Shown here one piece after another: positions 4,965-5,854 of a stretch of 5,854 bases of DNA. How positions within the stretch are numbered: the first letter of the stretch is position 1; every line of letters begins with the position of its first letter. Source of the DNA: Nitrososphaeraceae archaeon. GTDB taxonomy: Archaea > Thermoproteota > Nitrososphaeria > Nitrososphaerales > Nitrososphaeraceae. The stretch covers positions 1 through 5,854 of the forward strand of contig JANWJI010000081.1 of the NCBI GenBank assembly GCA_025449515.1. The letters run 5' to 3'. Below the pieces are notes generated by a model that was given only the letters and a program-made list of their open reading frames with translations, did no database searches and was not told where the DNA came from. Made by a program: the position numbers and the translations under genes.

Positions 4965-5854
4965 TGTGATAATCCTATACGGATCAATATCCATTTGTAA
5001 GGTGCAACATTTTGACTCCTTAAGCTTTTTAATTTCATTTTCAAGCAAATCGGTAACGGCTGCAGATTTGATCATTAGGCCAAATCTTAAAGTTGCAACA
5101 GACCTTTTTCCTTCAGTTTCAAAGAACCTAACTATAATGCCCTTCTTGTCTTCACTAATCTTGAATATACTGAGAATTACGTTCTTGGGTGTTATTTCCA
5201 AGAATGAAAATCCGCCATTATGCAAATTCCTGTTCTCTTGTTCTTTAGCTCTAAAATTAGCTAACTGTGATGATATTAGAGGCATGTTGATCTCCATTCC
5301 ATGTCGATAGCTTGCTGCATGCTTCCAATCACCTTCATGAGGCAATGCAGAATATCTGAATGTATATGGCTTTATTTCGGCGGCGTCAGGAGTAGGCACA
5401 CATGGTCCCATTATCCCATTTGAGGAGAGCATAACTACACTCCCGCAGTAAAGTTAGATATATTGATTGGTCTCTGATTTCGTGGGATGGAATTCCCTGA
5501 TGCAGTACACTTATTCCATAGTTATTATCAGAAAAATCAACCCATTCAAAGGAAGGAAAAACGCCTGTTGGTTTTTCACTCATTTTCTTATTCTTCTTAT
5601 TGGAATAGAATTGATTGGTCTTTCTCCTTATTGCACCAAACTGTATCCCTGCCCAGTAATTTTTATGATTTAAAGATGTCTCAAACTTTACTCTGATTCT
5701 AGAATGAGGATGCCGATCATGAATATGTGTTATAAAGTCAATGCGTGATAATTCATTGTATATAATTACTTCTTTTTTTACATCGATGTAATTGTGTCTA
5801 AATAATATTGGTTTTAATTTATTTGTCAATCTATACGGCCATCGCAATGCATAA
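4947..5854 (-). pseudogene. GH38 alpha-mannosidase, C-terminal part, frameshifted and partial
   Basis: Two overlapping frames join into one glycoside hydrolase family 38 C-terminal region. The upstream frame runs off the window's right edge and carries RIDFITHIHDRHPHSRIRVK, IQFGAIRRKT, EWVDFSD, GIPSHEIRDQSIYLTLLR. The downstream frame carries MLSSNGIMGPCVPTPDA, FRYSALPHEGDWKHAA, GMEINMPL, FSFLEITPKNVILSIFK, GIIVRFFETEG and ends ITLKVEF. These are the conserved GH38 landmarks in the right order. Removing one base from the CCC at 5442-5444 (GGG on the coding strand) turns LLRECSYALL into LLRSVVMLSSNG and restores the family sequence, so this is a single +1 insertion. The catalytic zinc and nucleophile Asp residues lie in the N-terminal domain, outside the window. 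GH38 enzymes remove alpha-mannosyl residues; in archaea the target could be glycan or mannosylglycerate-like solute, which is not decided here. The gene converges on the C-N hydrolase with an 18-bp overlap. Confidence 0.88.

Noticed and set aside
4539..5085. 15-bp direct repeat ATCATTAGGCCAAAT (4539-4553 and 5071-5085)
   Set aside because: One copy encodes IIRPN in the hydrolase and the other is antisense to FGLMI in GH38, so both are explained by coding. The flanks differ, and one such match is only mildly unlikely in a window of this size.
4966..5310. 114-codon plus-strand frame
   Set aside because: Antisense shadow of the conserved GH38 C-terminal sequence.
4070..5499. 13-bp repeat GGAATTCCCTGAT near 4070 and 5487
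   Set aside because: A match this short is expected by chance at this window size, and one copy encodes the conserved GH38 HQGIPSHE region.
5467..5696. Two plus-strand frames of 68-69 codons
   Set aside because: Antisense shadows of the GH38 segment carrying the DRHPHSRIRV and WVDFSD motifs.
1..5854. Search for tRNA, rRNA, CRISPR array or C/D box RNA
   Set aside because: No T-loop consensus with matching acceptor stem, no regularly spaced repeats, and no paired C and D boxes were found by eye.

Overview
The window is AT-rich and gene-poor, and looks archaeal, most likely from a soil-type ammonia-oxidising archaeon (Thaumarchaeota/Nitrososphaerota, Nitrososphaera/Nitrosocosmicus-like). The reasons are the single-domain UspA protein, an Lrp/AsnC-like regulator of the style seen in that group, an archaeal GH38 mannosidase tail, and TATA-like boxes 25-28 nt ahead of start codons with no Shine-Dalgarno, as in leaderless archaeal genes. 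This placement is inferred from family resemblance; no search was run.

Layout. 1-567 is non-coding with short tandem repeats and at most a 20-residue coding scrap. 568-1038 (-) is an intact universal stress protein with a TTG start and a well-placed TATA box. 1039-1360 is intergenic. 1361-1885 (+) holds a run of very small ORFs: a remnant of an AbrB/DUF2080-like 'transposon-encoded' protein, an unrecognised 70-aa ORF, and a 34-aa hydrophobic ORF overlapping it by GTGA. 1972-2455 (-) is a shattered Lrp/AsnC-family regulator, readable only by joining five frame segments. 2560-2835 (-) is an unrecognised 91-aa helical protein. 2942-3003 carries a hairpin and an 18-bp perfect palindrome. About 3103-3340 (-) may be another broken gene. 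3463-3990 (-) is a broken gene for a secreted protein (signal peptide, Pro/His/Gly-rich segment, Gly/Ser linker, short C-terminal domain). 3991-4226 is intergenic with palindromes. 4260-4964 (+) is a carbon-nitrogen hydrolase (nitrilase superfamily) with its catalytic triad present but a short C-terminus. 4947-5854 (-) is the C-terminal part of a GH38 alpha-mannosidase, broken by a one-base frameshift and running off the right edge.

The window therefore reads as a gene graveyard: one fully convincing intact gene (uspA), one near-intact enzyme gene (the C-N hydrolase), and at least three recognisable or strongly coding-like pseudogenes between them. No operon or coherent new system is evident. 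The genuinely unreported content is the set of pseudogenes that a normal ORF caller misses. Because several breaks are single-base indels, sequencing or assembly error must be excluded before calling all of them real decay, although the Lrp and secreted-protein loci carry too many independent lesions for one error.
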